A stretch of 64,000 nt of DNA from JAEZHK01 sp964575255 (GTDB lineage: Bacteria > Bacillota > Clostridia > Christensenellales > Aristaeellaceae), in the NCBI GenBank assembly GCA_964575255.1, contig CAZNPZ010000006.1, positions 27,527 to 91,526 of the forward strand, read 5' to 3'. This document shows, one piece after another, positions 16,600 to 25,779 of this stretch (within the stretch, counting starts at the first letter, position 1; each line of letters starts with the position of its first letter). The notes beneath the pieces are model-generated. The model did not search any database and was not told the DNA's origin. It was given only the letters and a program-made list of their open reading frames with translations. The position numbers and the translations under genes are program-made.

Positions 16600-17904
16600 T
16601 TGGCGGGTATCTCCAAGGCGATCCTGGTCGCGGAGACGGATCGCGGGCTTCAGACGTGCGCGGCGGCGGCGAGGTTGTCGACCACCGCCGGATCCGCGAT
16701 GGAGGTTTTCGAGCGGTCAGACGGCGACGATAAGAACCTGCCGCTGGTCAAAAAAGTTCTGGCTTCGGGGCACAAGTCGCTGATCGAACACCAGACGTAC
16801 TCCGTGGCGTTTGAAAACGTCTCGGTTCTGGCCGAACAGTTTCTGATCGAGTTCCGACTCGCTTCGTTCATCGTCAAGTCCCGCCGGTATGTGGATTTTA
16901 AAAACGCGGGCTTTTATACGCCGGAAGCGCTTCGCGGGGATGCCCGATATGAAGCGCATATGACGCGCCTCTTTGAAACCTACGGGAGGCTGGAGGCGCT
17001 CGTCCCGCGCGAGGACGCGCGTTTTGTGCTACCCTATTCGTTCCGATCCAACTTCTTCGTCAGCTGCAACCTGCGCGAACTGTGCGCGATCGCGCTGTCC
17101 CTTCGGTGCGGCCGAGGTGCTTCCTTTCCGGAACTGCATGACCTGGGCGAGCAGCTTTACGGACAGATCGAGGCGCGCTATCCGGGCGTTCTCGCGGGCG
17201 AGCGCGCGCGTTACGCGCGAACCGCGCCGTTCCCGCTTACTCCCTCCGTCGGTGAACCGAAGGCTGCGCGTCCATCCGTCAGGTTGGTCGGCGCCCCTTG
17301 CGATCCGAAGGCGCTGCTGGATAATGCGATATCGTTTTCCGGCCGCTTCACGAATTGTGACTACGCCGCGCTCCTGACCGATTCCCGCCCGCGAGAACTG
17401 GAGGCGCTTTCGTACACCTTTGAGATCGGCGGCGCGTCGCTGGCCTGCGTGACCCACTTCGCGCGGCACCGGATGCTCTCCCCCATCTTCCGACCTTCGC
17501 TCGAAGCGCTAAATGGCGGCGAATACGTATTGCCGGATTCGATCCGAGAAAACCCGGAGGCGTTAGGCATCTACGAATCGGCCATTCGCCAGAACGCCGA
17601 CGCGGCGCGCGCGATGGCGGCGGACGGCCTGTCCCCCGAGGACCTGTCCTATTTCGCGATGGCGGGCAACACGACCTCGTTTCTGATGACGGTCAACGCC
17701 CGCGAGCTCCTGCACTTTACAAAGCTGCGCGCCTGCGAGCGCGCCCAGTGGGAGATCCGTAGTTTTACGGAAATGATGCTCGCGGAGTTGAAGGGTTCAT
17801 TCCCAGGTCTATTCAATCTGTATGGCCCCAGTTGCCGGATCGACGGCGCGTGCCCGGAAGGGCGGCTTTCCTGCGGGAGGCCCAGACCGCCGATTCGGCC
17901 ATAG
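16600..17904 (+). CDS. thyX: Double-length flavin-dependent thymidylate synthase (ThyX family)
   Basis: A 434-residue protein made of two ThyX-like halves. ThyX methylates dUMP using FAD, NADPH and methylenetetrahydrofolate; ordinary subunits are about 220-250 residues. The usual motif RHRxxSxNxxSxRY is split between the halves. The first has FRLASFIVKSRRY (third Arg, Ser, Ser, Arg and Tyr kept), and the second has RHRMLSPIFRPS (RHR and Ser kept). Neither half has the Asn. The start is TTG with AAGGGAG eight bases upstream; no in-frame ATG is suitable. The tail (about 415-434) is Arg/Pro/Cys-rich and probably unstructured. It sits beside nrdD, in keeping with nucleotide supply. Confidence 0.85.
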   Translation: MAGISKAILVAETDRGLQTCAAAARLSTTAGSAMEVFERSDGDDKNLPLVKKVLASGHKSLIEHQTYSVAFENVSVLAEQFLIEFRLASFIVKSRRYVDFKNAGFYTPEALRGDARYEAHMTRLFETYGRLEALVPREDARFVLPYSFRSNFFVSCNLRELCAIALSLRCGRGASFPELHDLGEQLYGQIEARYPGVLAGERARYARTAPFPLTPSVGEPKAARPSVRLVGAPCDPKALLDNAISFSGRFTNCDYAALLTDSRPRELEALSYTFEIGGASLACVTHFARHRMLSPIFRPSLEALNGGEYVLPDSIRENPEALGIYESAIRQNADAARAMAADGLSPEDLSYFAMAGNTTSFLMTVNARELLHFTKLRACERAQWEIRSFTEMMLAELKGSFPGLFNLYGPSCRIDGACPEGRLSCGRPRPPIRP

Positions 17905-17929
17905 GCACATTTATACTGGAAAATGCGAA

Positions 17930-17954
17930 CCCCCGGCTGAATACAAGCCGGGGG
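17930..17954. terminator. Bidirectional terminator between thyX and the S41 protease
   Basis: A perfect 9-bp stem (17930-17938 with 17946-17954) lies between the convergent stop codons at 17904 and 17967. A TTT-containing tract follows on each strand. Confidence 0.7.
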
Positions 17955-17966
17955 ATTTGCATCCTG

Positions 17967-19184
17967 TTACTTTTTCAGAAGGTCGTACGCCGCCTTGAGC
18001 TGCGCGTCTTTATCAAGGTCGGGCGCGCCACCCACTGGGACGGTAGCCTTGACGACCACATCCGGCTTGATGCCCACGCCGTGGATTGATCGCCCCTTGG
18101 GGGTATAGTAGGTCGCGGTGGTCAGTTGCATACCCGCGCCGTCGGTGCGGAACGGCATCATCGTCTGTACGATGCCCTTTCCGAACGTCTGCTCGCCGAC
18201 GATCTTGGCCACGCCGTAGTCCTGCAGCGAACCCGCGAGGATCTCCGACGCGCTGGCCGACATGCCGTTGACCAATACCGCCATCGGCACGTCCCAGCGG
18301 CCCTCCTCGGAGTAGAAATCCTCCCGCGCGCCGCTGCGATCCTGCGTGTAGACGATCAGACCCGCCGGCAGCAACTGGTCGGCGATCTTGACCACATCAT
18401 TCAGAAGCCCGCCGGGGTTGGAGCGGATGTCGATGATCAGCCCCTTGACGCTGCGCTGTTTCAGGTCGTTCATCGCCGTCATGAAGCCGGTCGCGTCGTC
18501 GCCGATGAATTCGTAGATCATGATGTACCCGATGTCGCCGGGCAGCACCTGATGTGTCACCCGCTGCATGGCGATCGTGCGGGGTTTCAGTGAGATGGTC
18601 TGAACCTTTTTTCCGCGTCGGAGCGTGAGGTCAAGCGTCTCGCCCTGGAAATCGCGGATCATCTGGATCGCCTTGTCCATCTGACGCGCGTCCGACGCGC
18701 CGACGGGTTCTCCGTTGACGGCCAGCACGATATCGCCGGGCTTTACGCCCGCCTCGACGGCCGGCGAGTCCTCGAAGATGCGCAGCACCACCAGCATGCC
18801 GTTTTTATCGGAGGAGAGCAGAAGCCCGACGCCTTCATAAACGCCCTGCGAGCGTTCCGCGACTTGTTTCATTTCCTCCGGGGTGTAATAGAATGTATAG
18901 GGGTCGCCGACGCTGTTCAGCATGCCGTTCACAGCGCCCAGCACAAGCTGATCCTCGTTCAGCGCCTTGTAATAGTCGCTCTCCAGGATCTCGCGCACTT
19001 CGTCCAGTCGGCGGTACCGCTCGATCATGTCGTATTCCTGCTGGGATACCACGACCGTGCCAGTGGACTTTTCGTCCGTGGGCAGTACGCCGCTCGATAT
19101 GCGAAGCGTGATGGCCGACGAAACGCCGGCCACCACCACAACAATCCATAGTACCGAGAGCCAAACGATCGTCCGCTTGCCCAT
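17967..19184 (-). CDS. C-terminal processing peptidase, S41 family (CtpA/CtpB type)
   Basis: A 405-residue membrane-anchored serine protease. The N-terminal helix (about 5-25) is followed by an N-terminal cap, a PDZ domain (about 95-180, with GVGLLL and PGDIVLAVNGEPVG) and the S41 domain. The catalytic serine lies in NGMSASASEILAG and the lysine in GEQTFGKG. CtpB in Bacillus acts in sporulation signalling and CtpA in general processing; which applies here is unknown. GGAGG precedes the ATG. Confidence 0.92.
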   Translation of the reverse strand: MGKRTIVWLSVLWIVVVVAGVSSAITLRISSGVLPTDEKSTGTVVVSQQEYDMIERYRRLDEVREILESDYYKALNEDQLVLGAVNGMLNSVGDPYTFYYTPEEMKQVAERSQGVYEGVGLLLSSDKNGMLVVLRIFEDSPAVEAGVKPGDIVLAVNGEPVGASDARQMDKAIQMIRDFQGETLDLTLRRGKKVQTISLKPRTIAMQRVTHQVLPGDIGYIMIYEFIGDDATGFMTAMNDLKQRSVKGLIIDIRSNPGGLLNDVVKIADQLLPAGLIVYTQDRSGAREDFYSEEGRWDVPMAVLVNGMSASASEILAGSLQDYGVAKIVGEQTFGKGIVQTMMPFRTDGAGMQLTTATYYTPKGRSIHGVGIKPDVVVKATVPVGGAPDLDKDAQLKAAYDLLKK

Positions 19185-19224
19185 GAAAGCCTCCAGGAAT
19201 CAGGATCGGGACATTGTATGCCGC

Positions 19225-20295
19225 TCAGATCCGATTCTTGTGCTCCCCTGTCTTCCCCAGCAGCATCATCATTTTGAACGTCACCGCGTCGTCAAACGAC
19301 CTCAGGTCAAGCCCGATGATCCGCTGCACCTTGTCCAGACGGTAGACGAGGGTGTTGCGGTGGATGTATATCTGCCGCGCTGTCTCCGAAAGGTTCAGGC
19401 TGTTTTCAAAGAACTTCTCGATCGTGTGCAGCATTTCCTCATTGAAAAGCCGCGCCGTCTTGCGGTTGAACATCAGCTGGTTGTACTTCTGGCTCATCTC
19501 CGGCGAAATATCGGCCAGGAACCGCTCCAGAAGCAGCTTCCGGTAGACGAATACATGATCATCGGGCCGATAGACGCGGCCCACGTCGATGGCTTTGCGC
19601 GCCTCCCGGAAGGATTCGGAGAGCTGTGCCAGCGACTTCTTGGGCTCTCCGATACCGATGTGCACCGGGTAGCTGGTCTCGCTGATGAACGTAGACTCGA
19701 TCGCCATGCCAAGCTGTTCCAGTTCCTCAAAGTCTTCCTGCTCTTCGAGCTGTTTGATCAGAACGACCGTGTGGCGGTCGATCTCCACAATCGAGTCCCC
19801 GCCGGTTTCGGGCGCGACGTTCTCCAGAATGTTGAGCGTCGTCTCGGTGTCGATGTTGGACAGGTGCAGAAGCACCACACAGCGGCTCTTCTCCAGCGGG
19901 ATGGTGTGCTCCATCGCTAGAGACTCGAGTTCCGCGCCCTCTACCTCTTCGCGGAGAATGCAGCGCAACGACTGCTCGCGGTCGGCGTGCGGCAGGTCGA
20001 CCTTGGTCAGCATGTTGATCATTTCCGCGCACAAGATCGCGCAGTTGCTGACGTCCTGGCTGTCGCCCGGCAGGCACAGGAAAAGCGGATGCGTGCCTTC
20101 GGTGCCGATCAATGTAAAGCCGCCGTAGACCAAAGGCGCGGTGGGGTTCTGCCTGAGCACTTCCGGCAGCGTGAACTCGCGGTTGTTATCCTCCGGCAGG
20201 ATCACTTGGCCGTTGTTGTCCAGCAGCATGACATTCATGCTGATCTTTGAAAGCAGGCTTGAGATCTTCGCGATCACGCGATGGTCCAAAAACAT
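19225..20295 (-). CDS. PucR/CdaR-family transcriptional regulator
   Basis: A 356-residue regulator. Residues 1-130 look like a sugar-diacid-recognition or small-ligand sensing region. A middle GGDEF-like domain (about 145-250) is followed by a C-terminal PucR helix-turn-helix (about 285-345, LNLSETARQIYIHRNTLVYRL). The family controls catabolic genes for purines, diacids or amino acids. The adjacent co-directional sugar ATPase gene is upstream of it, but no clear target is shown. GGGAGGA precedes the ATG. Confidence 0.88.
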   Translation of the reverse strand: MFLDHRVIAKISSLLSKISMNVMLLDNNGQVILPEDNNREFTLPEVLRQNPTAPLVYGGFTLIGTEGTHPLFLCLPGDSQDVSNCAILCAEMINMLTKVDLPHADREQSLRCILREEVEGAELESLAMEHTIPLEKSRCVVLLHLSNIDTETTLNILENVAPETGGDSIVEIDRHTVVLIKQLEEQEDFEELEQLGMAIESTFISETSYPVHIGIGEPKKSLAQLSESFREARKAIDVGRVYRPDDHVFVYRKLLLERFLADISPEMSQKYNQLMFNRKTARLFNEEMLHTIEKFFENSLNLSETARQIYIHRNTLVYRLDKVQRIIGLDLRSFDDAVTFKMMMLLGKTGEHKNRI

Positions 20296-20344
20296 ACTGA
20301 ATTCCTCCCGTTCGGCTGGCCGGACGTCCGACTATACAATATAT

Positions 20345-20373
20345 AGTATATCCGCCGCGAACGGATAAGACAA
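20345..20373 (-). promoter_or_regulatory. Promoter of the PucR-type regulator
   Basis: TTGTCT (20368-20373), a 17-base spacer and TATACT (20345-20350) on the minus strand. A near-palindrome (about 20333-20349, ACTATATATTGTATAGT on the minus strand) overlaps the -10 and could be an operator, possibly for autoregulation. Confidence 0.6.
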
Positions 20374-20450
20374 TATCGTCTTACCGCCCGCGGCGGAAAA
20401 TTAATGAATAAATAACGCCGTTGAATGCATTTGCGCGTTCCAGGGGAAGG

Positions 20451-21572
20451 TCAGCGGCTCAGAATGGTGTTCAGGGTGTCCGCGTCAAAGAAGTGCAGCC
20501 GGTTGGCGTCGAAGGCGACCTTGATCTTATCGCCGCCGCGCGCGGTGGAGCGCGGGTCAACGCGGGCGATGATGTTGTCTTCCTTGCCGGAGGTCTTCAG
20601 GTACAGGTAGGTCTCGGAGCCCATCAGCTCAACAATTTCCACCGCCACGCTGATGGTGGATTCCGGCGCGTTGGCCAGGAACACTTCTTCGTCGTGGATG
20701 TTTTCCGGGCGAATGCCCATGATGACATCCTTGCCGATGTAGCTGTCCGACACGAACTTCTTCAGCTTGCCTTCAGGAATCCGAATGGCGTTCTCACCGA
20801 AGACCGCGTACACGCCATCGGCCTTCTTGGTCAGCTTGACGTTGAAGAAGTTCATCTGCGGCGTGCCGATGAAGCCCGCGACGAAGTGGTTGACCGGGAA
20901 GTCGTACAAATTCTGCGGCGTGTCGACCTGCTGGATGAAGCCGTCCTTCATGACCACGATGCGGGAGCCCATCGTCATGGCCTCGGTCTGGTCGTGGGTG
21001 ACATAGATGAAGGTGGTCTGGAGGCGCTGATGGAGCTTGGTGATCTCGGTTCTCATCTGCACGCGCAGCTTGGCGTCCAGGTTGGAGAGCGGCTCGTCCA
21101 TCAGGAAGACCTTCGGCTCGCGCACGATGGCGCGGCCCAGCGCAACGCGCTGACGCTGACCGCCGGACAGCGCCTTGGGCTTGCGGCCAAGGAGGTGCTC
21201 GATGTCCAGGATCTTCGCGGCTTCGCGGACACGGCGCTCGATCTCCTGCTTGGGGGTCTTGCGCAGTTTGAGGCCGAAGGCCATGTTGTCGTACACGGTC
21301 ATGTGCGGATACAGCGCGTAGTTCTGGAACACCATCGCGATGTCGCGATCCTTGGGCGCGACGTCGTTGACCAGGCGGTCGCCGATGTACAGTTCGCCTT
21401 CCGAGATTTCTTCAAGGCCTGCAACCATTCGAAGGGTGGTGGACTTGCCGCAACCGGACGGGCCGACCAGCACGATAAACTCCTTATCCTCGATGTCCAG
21501 ACAGAAATCGCTTACAGCAGTCACATTGCCGGAGTACACCTTGTAAATATGCTTCAAGGATACGTTTGCCAT
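20451..21572 (-). CDS. msmX: Sugar ABC transporter ATPase, MsmX/UgpC type
   Basis: A 373-residue CUT1-family ATPase. Walker A is GPSGCGKST, the Q-loop is in VFQNYALYPHMTV, the signature is LSGGQRQRVALGRA, and Walker B is VFLMDEPLSNLD. A C-terminal TOBE/MalK-like regulatory domain occupies about 240-373. Firmicutes often use one such ATPase for many sugar importers. The CUT1 locus at 31-36 kb lacks an ATPase, so this protein is its likely motor. The ATG at 21572 is preferred to the TTG six bases earlier because AGGGGG is correctly spaced. Confidence 0.93.
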   Translation of the reverse strand: MANVSLKHIYKVYSGNVTAVSDFCLDIEDKEFIVLVGPSGCGKSTTLRMVAGLEEISEGELYIGDRLVNDVAPKDRDIAMVFQNYALYPHMTVYDNMAFGLKLRKTPKQEIERRVREAAKILDIEHLLGRKPKALSGGQRQRVALGRAIVREPKVFLMDEPLSNLDAKLRVQMRTEITKLHQRLQTTFIYVTHDQTEAMTMGSRIVVMKDGFIQQVDTPQNLYDFPVNHFVAGFIGTPQMNFFNVKLTKKADGVYAVFGENAIRIPEGKLKKFVSDSYIGKDVIMGIRPENIHDEEVFLANAPESTISVAVEIVELMGSETYLYLKTSGKEDNIIARVDPRSTARGGDKIKVAFDANRLHFFDADTLNTILSR

Positions 21573-21646
21573 AGACAAATCCCCCTCATTATTAAAGCGA
21601 CAGGCATGCGCGCGGCGGCCGCATGCGCCATCGCTCTACTGAGTAA

Positions 21647-21652
21647 ATTATA
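21647..21652 (-). promoter_or_regulatory. Extended -10 element upstream of the sugar ATPase gene
   Basis: TGTATAAT reads on the minus strand about 75 bases before the ATG, with only a weak -35. A GC-rich inverted repeat (arms GCATGCG/CGCATGC, within about 21603-21627) lies in the presumed leader. Confidence 0.45.
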
Positions 21653-21799
21653 CACATATATTCGGAAGAATACCACCAATGAACTTCACAAATTTGTTTC
21701 GAGGCATTTGTGTCCTTTGGATACCGAACCAAAAACGCCATCATTTCATTTATGCGGTTGGCATACTTAACGATCTTTACGAAAGTTAACGGAAATTCT

Positions 21800-22381
21800 T
21801 CAATCCAACTGGTCCAGCGGCATGGTGAAACTGGGTGTGAATTCCTGCATAAATTCGTCGACTTCCGGCATGTTCAACGCGGAGAGCGCTGCACGGATGT
21901 CCGCCTCGGCGGTCGCAAATTCGCGATTGCCCAGGCTCAGTTCCTCGACGCATTTCAGGTACGCACAGATCTTGTCGGCCGCCTTGACGAGCTTCCACTC
22001 CCCGCTCGCTTCGTTCGGAAACAAGAGCGGTTTGAATTCAGGTCTCAAGTCCTCCGGCAGGTAGCCCATCAGTTTTTCGGTCGCGAGGCGTTCGATCTCC
22101 TTGAACGCCTTCGAGATGCCAGGGTTGAAGTATTTGATGGGCGAGGCAAGGTCTCCTGTGATGACTTCCGCCGCCTCGTGATAAATGGCCAGCTTTAAAA
22201 GCGCCTCTTCGTCGTATACCCTGAACAGGCGCCTTTTGCCGATGACCGCCAGCGCGTGCGCGATCATCGCAACCTGCAGCGAATGCTCCTGATCGTTCTC
22301 TTCGATGGTGCTCCGCCGAAGGCTCCACCGCTTGATCAGCCGCATCCTGGCCATGTAAGCAAAAAAATGGCTGTTCGACAT
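21800..22381 (-). CDS. yfbR: YfbR-like HD-domain 5'-deoxynucleotidase
   Basis: A 193-residue HD-superfamily phosphohydrolase resembling Escherichia coli YfbR, which dephosphorylates dNMPs. The opening SHFFAYMARMRLIKRW and the metal-binding EHSLQVAMIAH and YHEAAEVITGDLASPIKY are the family hallmarks. GGGGGAAGG precedes the ATG. It is flanked by pgi and the sugar ATPase on the same strand, with no obvious operon link. Confidence 0.88.
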   Translation of the reverse strand: MSNSHFFAYMARMRLIKRWSLRRSTIEENDQEHSLQVAMIAHALAVIGKRRLFRVYDEEALLKLAIYHEAAEVITGDLASPIKYFNPGISKAFKEIERLATEKLMGYLPEDLRPEFKPLLFPNEASGEWKLVKAADKICAYLKCVEELSLGNREFATAEADIRAALSALNMPEVDEFMQEFTPSFTMPLDQLD

Positions 22382-22444
22382 GGTCCTTCCCCCATCTTTC
22401 GTGTTTCACGTGAACAGGCCGGATCGGCTGCGAGAACATACAAA

Positions 22445-22470
22445 AGGGGCGCGCCTGAGAACGCGCCCCT
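22445..22470 (-). terminator. Terminator of pgi
   Basis: A perfect 9-bp stem (22445-22453 with 22462-22470) is followed on the minus strand by TTTTG. It begins 11 bases after the pgi stop codon. Confidence 0.8.
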
Positions 22471-22480
22471 ATGGATCCCC

Positions 22481-23881
22481 CTACAAAAGGTATTCCGGCT
22501 TGCGCTCTGGGCGAGTCATCATTTCCGCGCGCTTTTTGTCGTGCTTCTCGGATTCGAAGCCCATCACTGCGTAGGCGGCGAGCTTGGATTCCTCGACGCC
22601 CGGCTGGTTGAACGCGTCGATGTTTAAAAGCGCGCCCGCGTAGGCGGTGACGAGCTCAAAGAAATACAGAAGCTGGCCGACGGTGTTCGAGTTGACCTCC
22701 GGCAGCGTGATCGTCTGGCTCATCCGGCGGGATTTGTACAGCGCGTACTCGGTGCCCGCGCGCTCCGCCTCGATCAGCTGGTTGTGGGATTTACCGCCCA
22801 GGAACGCGATGGATTCGACATCCTCGCAGCCGTGCGGGATCGGCGTCTCGACGCGGAACTTATCCACCTTGAGGAAGGTGATCACCTTGTCGAACGGTCC
22901 TTCCGTATACAATTGCAGCTGCGAGTGCTGATCGGTGACACCCAGCGCCTTGACCGGCGTCTGGCCGACCGCGCAGGGCTTGCCGTCCAGCGTCACGTTC
23001 TTGCCGAGGCTCTCGGCCCAGAGCTGCGCATACCAGTCGCTCATCAGCTTCAGGGAATCTGCGTAGGGCAGCATGACGGACACGTTTTTGCCCGCCTTCA
23101 TCGAAAGCACCATCAGCCCCGCGTCGAGGAGTGCCGGGTTTTTCCAAATATCATTGGTCTTGCAGCGCTCGTCCATCGTTTTCGCGCCAGCGAGCAGACC
23201 GCGAATGTCAATGCCGCAGACCGCCGCCGCGATCAGCCCCACCGGCGAAAGCTCGGAGAACCGGCCGCCGACGCCGTCGGGGATATAGAACGTGTCGTAG
23301 CCCTCACGCTGCGCGATCTTGATCAGGAAGCCTTTGGTTCGGGAGGTCGTGATCAGGATGTGGCGGCGGTAGTCCTCCCCCACGGCTTTCTTAAGAAGAT
23401 CCAATACGATCAGGTACTGGCTCATGGTTTCGGCAGTGCCGCCGGACTTTGTGATCACGTTGAAGCAGGTCTTTTTGACGTCGATCACGTCGAGGAGCGA
23501 TGCCATCCGCTCCGGGTCGATGTTGTCCTCGATGTAGAGCTTCGGACCGGGGCGCTTATCGTCCGGCAATTCGTTGTAATGCAGGTGGCTGAGCGCCTGA
23601 TGAACCGCCGCCGGGCCCAGTGCCGAACCGCCGATGCCCAATACGACAAACGCGTCGAAATCCGCGCGAATCCGCGCGGCCTTCTCTTCGATCTGACGGA
23701 CGACTTCCGCCTGATCCTCATGCAGGGTCATCCACCCCTGCATGCCCTTGCCGCGGTTTGATTCGACGTCGGCGTGCGCTTTTTTCAGCGCGCCCTCCAT
23801 TTGGGTCAATTGGGCTTTGTCGATCCCCTCGCCGCCCAGATAATCGTTCATCATGTGGTTGATGTCCAGCTTGATCTGCAT
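22481..23881 (-). CDS. pgi: Glucose-6-phosphate isomerase
   Basis: A 466-residue isomerase interconverting glucose-6-phosphate and fructose-6-phosphate. Family motifs are GIGGSALGPAAVHQAL, NVITKSGGTAETMSQ and GVGGRFSELSPVGL. Its length suits the bacterial/archaeal short form. The ATG at 23881 is preferred, with AGGAAG upstream, over one six codons earlier. It would feed glucose from the GH3 pathway into glycolysis. Confidence 0.97.
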   Translation of the reverse strand: MQIKLDINHMMNDYLGGEGIDKAQLTQMEGALKKAHADVESNRGKGMQGWMTLHEDQAEVVRQIEEKAARIRADFDAFVVLGIGGSALGPAAVHQALSHLHYNELPDDKRPGPKLYIEDNIDPERMASLLDVIDVKKTCFNVITKSGGTAETMSQYLIVLDLLKKAVGEDYRRHILITTSRTKGFLIKIAQREGYDTFYIPDGVGGRFSELSPVGLIAAAVCGIDIRGLLAGAKTMDERCKTNDIWKNPALLDAGLMVLSMKAGKNVSVMLPYADSLKLMSDWYAQLWAESLGKNVTLDGKPCAVGQTPVKALGVTDQHSQLQLYTEGPFDKVITFLKVDKFRVETPIPHGCEDVESIAFLGGKSHNQLIEAERAGTEYALYKSRRMSQTITLPEVNSNTVGQLLYFFELVTAYAGALLNIDAFNQPGVEESKLAAYAVMGFESEKHDKKRAEMMTRPERKPEYLL

Positions 23882-23965
23882 TTGGCTCTTCCTTTCCATC
23901 GATCACGTTTCCCCTAGTATATCGCATTTCTGTTAAATCTGTGGGAGTGATTCCATCAATTGCAT

Positions 23966-23995
23966 TTGATCTTGTGGATTCATCTATGGGATAAT
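23966..23995 (+). promoter_or_regulatory. Promoter upstream of the DUF3810 gene
   Basis: TTGATC (23966-23971), an 18-base spacer and GATAAT (23990-23995), about 50 bases before the start codon. Confidence 0.45.
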
Positions 23996-24044
23996 TTCAT
24001 AAGAAGAATAACCGGTTGAATAGGATGGCTGGGGGGTGTCAGGC

Positions 24045-25070
24045 ATGCGGAAGGCGCTATGGACGGCGGTTGCGGCGCTCGCGCTGTCGGCGGCGTTCGC
24101 GTTATCGGACGCCTTTTCCACCTGGTTTTCCGGCCGTATCTCGCTGCCGATGGCTTCGATGCTCGGGCGCGCGTCCGCGCTCGTCCGCTGGCCGGTGGGC
24201 GAGGCACTGTTGATCCTCATCGTTCCGGTCATGATCCTGCTGCTCCTCCTGGCCGCGATCCGTCGGAGGCCGCCCAGGGCGGCAGCCCTCCTGCTTTCGG
24301 TCACTTTTCTTGCATATGCGGTACTTTGGGTGCCGCTGTGCTTCGTCCCGGCCAAAGAAGTCGAACCGTACGAGGCCTGGAGGCTGATGAAATTGTGCCG
24401 GACGCTGGGAACCCAGGCGGACGCGCTCCGGAAAGAAGCGGAAAACGCGGAACCCATGTCCGCTCAGGAAGTTCTTTCAAAGGCGCGCGACGCGGTCGCG
24501 TCGCTGAAGCTCTCCAGTCAACCGCTCTACGCGCCCAAGTTTTCGCGGTATCCGCAGTATTTCAAAGCCCTGAAGATCGCGGGTTTGTACGCGCCGTGGA
24601 CGGGCGAGACGATCATCAGCCCCGATGAGCCGCTGTTTACGCTGCCCTTCCTCGCCACCCACGAGCTTGCGCACGCGTCCGGCATCGCGCGGGAGGACGA
24701 AGCCAATTACATCGCCTACCGCGCCTGCATGACGGGAGACGCGCGCTTTCAGTACGCGGGTACGATCTACGCGCTTCGCTACGCGATGGACGCGCTTCGC
24801 GGGATCAACCTTGACAAATGGTTTGAGATTCGCGCTGAATTCTCGGGTGGCGTGCGCGGGGACTTCTGGCGCATCGACGACTTCGGTGAACCGTCGACCG
24901 GCCTCGCGGCGTTTTCCGACCACGCGGCGGAGGCGTTTCTGCGCCTCAGCGGCCAGCCCGCGGGCCTGTCCAGCTATACGGGTATGGTCAACTTCCTGTT
25001 AAGCGACGTTTCGCTCGTAGATGATCCTCAGACCCTTCAGCGTGAGGATGCCGTCCAGTACGTCGATTGA
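24045..25070 (+). CDS. DUF3810 family membrane zincin-like protein
   Basis: A 341-residue membrane protein. Three hydrophobic segments lie in the first 110 residues, followed by an extracytoplasmic domain with the gluzincin motif THELAHASGIAREDEANY (about 205-222). The HExxH pair plus a downstream Glu suggest a metalloprotease. DUF3810 proteins have no established substrate. The ATG at 24045 follows GGGGGG at good spacing. Its 3' end overlaps the convergent coaX gene by 72 bases, and both frames are intact. Confidence 0.82.
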   Translation: MRKALWTAVAALALSAAFALSDAFSTWFSGRISLPMASMLGRASALVRWPVGEALLILIVPVMILLLLLAAIRRRPPRAAALLLSVTFLAYAVLWVPLCFVPAKEVEPYEAWRLMKLCRTLGTQADALRKEAENAEPMSAQEVLSKARDAVASLKLSSQPLYAPKFSRYPQYFKALKIAGLYAPWTGETIISPDEPLFTLPFLATHELAHASGIAREDEANYIAYRACMTGDARFQYAGTIYALRYAMDALRGINLDKWFEIRAEFSGGVRGDFWRIDDFGEPSTGLAAFSDHAAEAFLRLSGQPAGLSSYTGMVNFLLSDVSLVDDPQTLQREDAVQYVD

Positions 25071-25769
25071 GTCTGTCTCGTCCGCGACCAGAAGCGCGAG
25101 GCCGCCGGTGGCGATGACCTTGGCGCCAGGCGCTTTCAATTCCTCTTTGAACTTCTTGACCAGATACATCACCTGTCCCACGTAACCGTAGACGATGCCC
25201 GCCTGCAGGTTGGTGATGGTGTTTCGGCCGATTACGGTGTCCGGCTTCGCGAGTTCAAACCGGGGGAGCTTCGCGGCGTGCTCGGTCAGCGCCTCCGCGG
25301 CAAGCTTGAGGCCGGGGCAGATCGCGCCGCCCAGAAACTCGCCCTTCGCGGACAGCGCGCCGAACGTCGTCGCGGTGCCGAAGTCGATCGTGATGCAGGG
25401 GCCTCCATAGATCGTAAAGGCGGCGACGGCGTTGGCAATGCGGTCGCCACCCAGTTCGCGCGGGTTGTCGTATTTGATGTTGATGCCGGTCTTGATGCCG
25501 GGGCCGACGATCATCGGTGCCATGCCGAAATAATTGCGGCACATGTGCTCCAGCGTGAAGTTGACTGTGGGCACCACCGACGACATGACGATGCCCTCGA
25601 CGCCCTTCATGCTGACGCCGTTATGGGCAAACAGATTGACCATCAGAATGCCGTACTCGTCCGAACTCATTTGACGGTTGGTGGATACGCGGAAGTAGGC
25701 GACCATCTCTTCTTTATCAAAGAGGGCCGCCTTGATGTTCGTATTGCCGACGTCGAGGGTCAGGATCAT
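24999..25769 (-). CDS. coaX: Type III pantothenate kinase
   Basis: A 256-residue CoaX, first step of coenzyme A synthesis. The ASKHA-fold signatures are LTLDVGNTNIKAALF (phosphate loop), the Asp-containing TIDFGTATTFGAL, and GGDRIANAV. GGAGACC precedes the ATG. It is ten bases downstream of an ECF S component, which points to a shared role with pantothenate. Confidence 0.96.
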   Translation of the reverse strand: MILTLDVGNTNIKAALFDKEEMVAYFRVSTNRQMSSDEYGILMVNLFAHNGVSMKGVEGIVMSSVVPTVNFTLEHMCRNYFGMAPMIVGPGIKTGINIKYDNPRELGGDRIANAVAAFTIYGGPCITIDFGTATTFGALSAKGEFLGGAICPGLKLAAEALTEHAAKLPRFELAKPDTVIGRNTITNLQAGIVYGYVGQVMYLVKKFKEELKAPGAKVIATGGLALLVADETDSIDVLDGILTLKGLRIIYERNVA

Positions 25770-25779
25770 GTTTGGTCTC

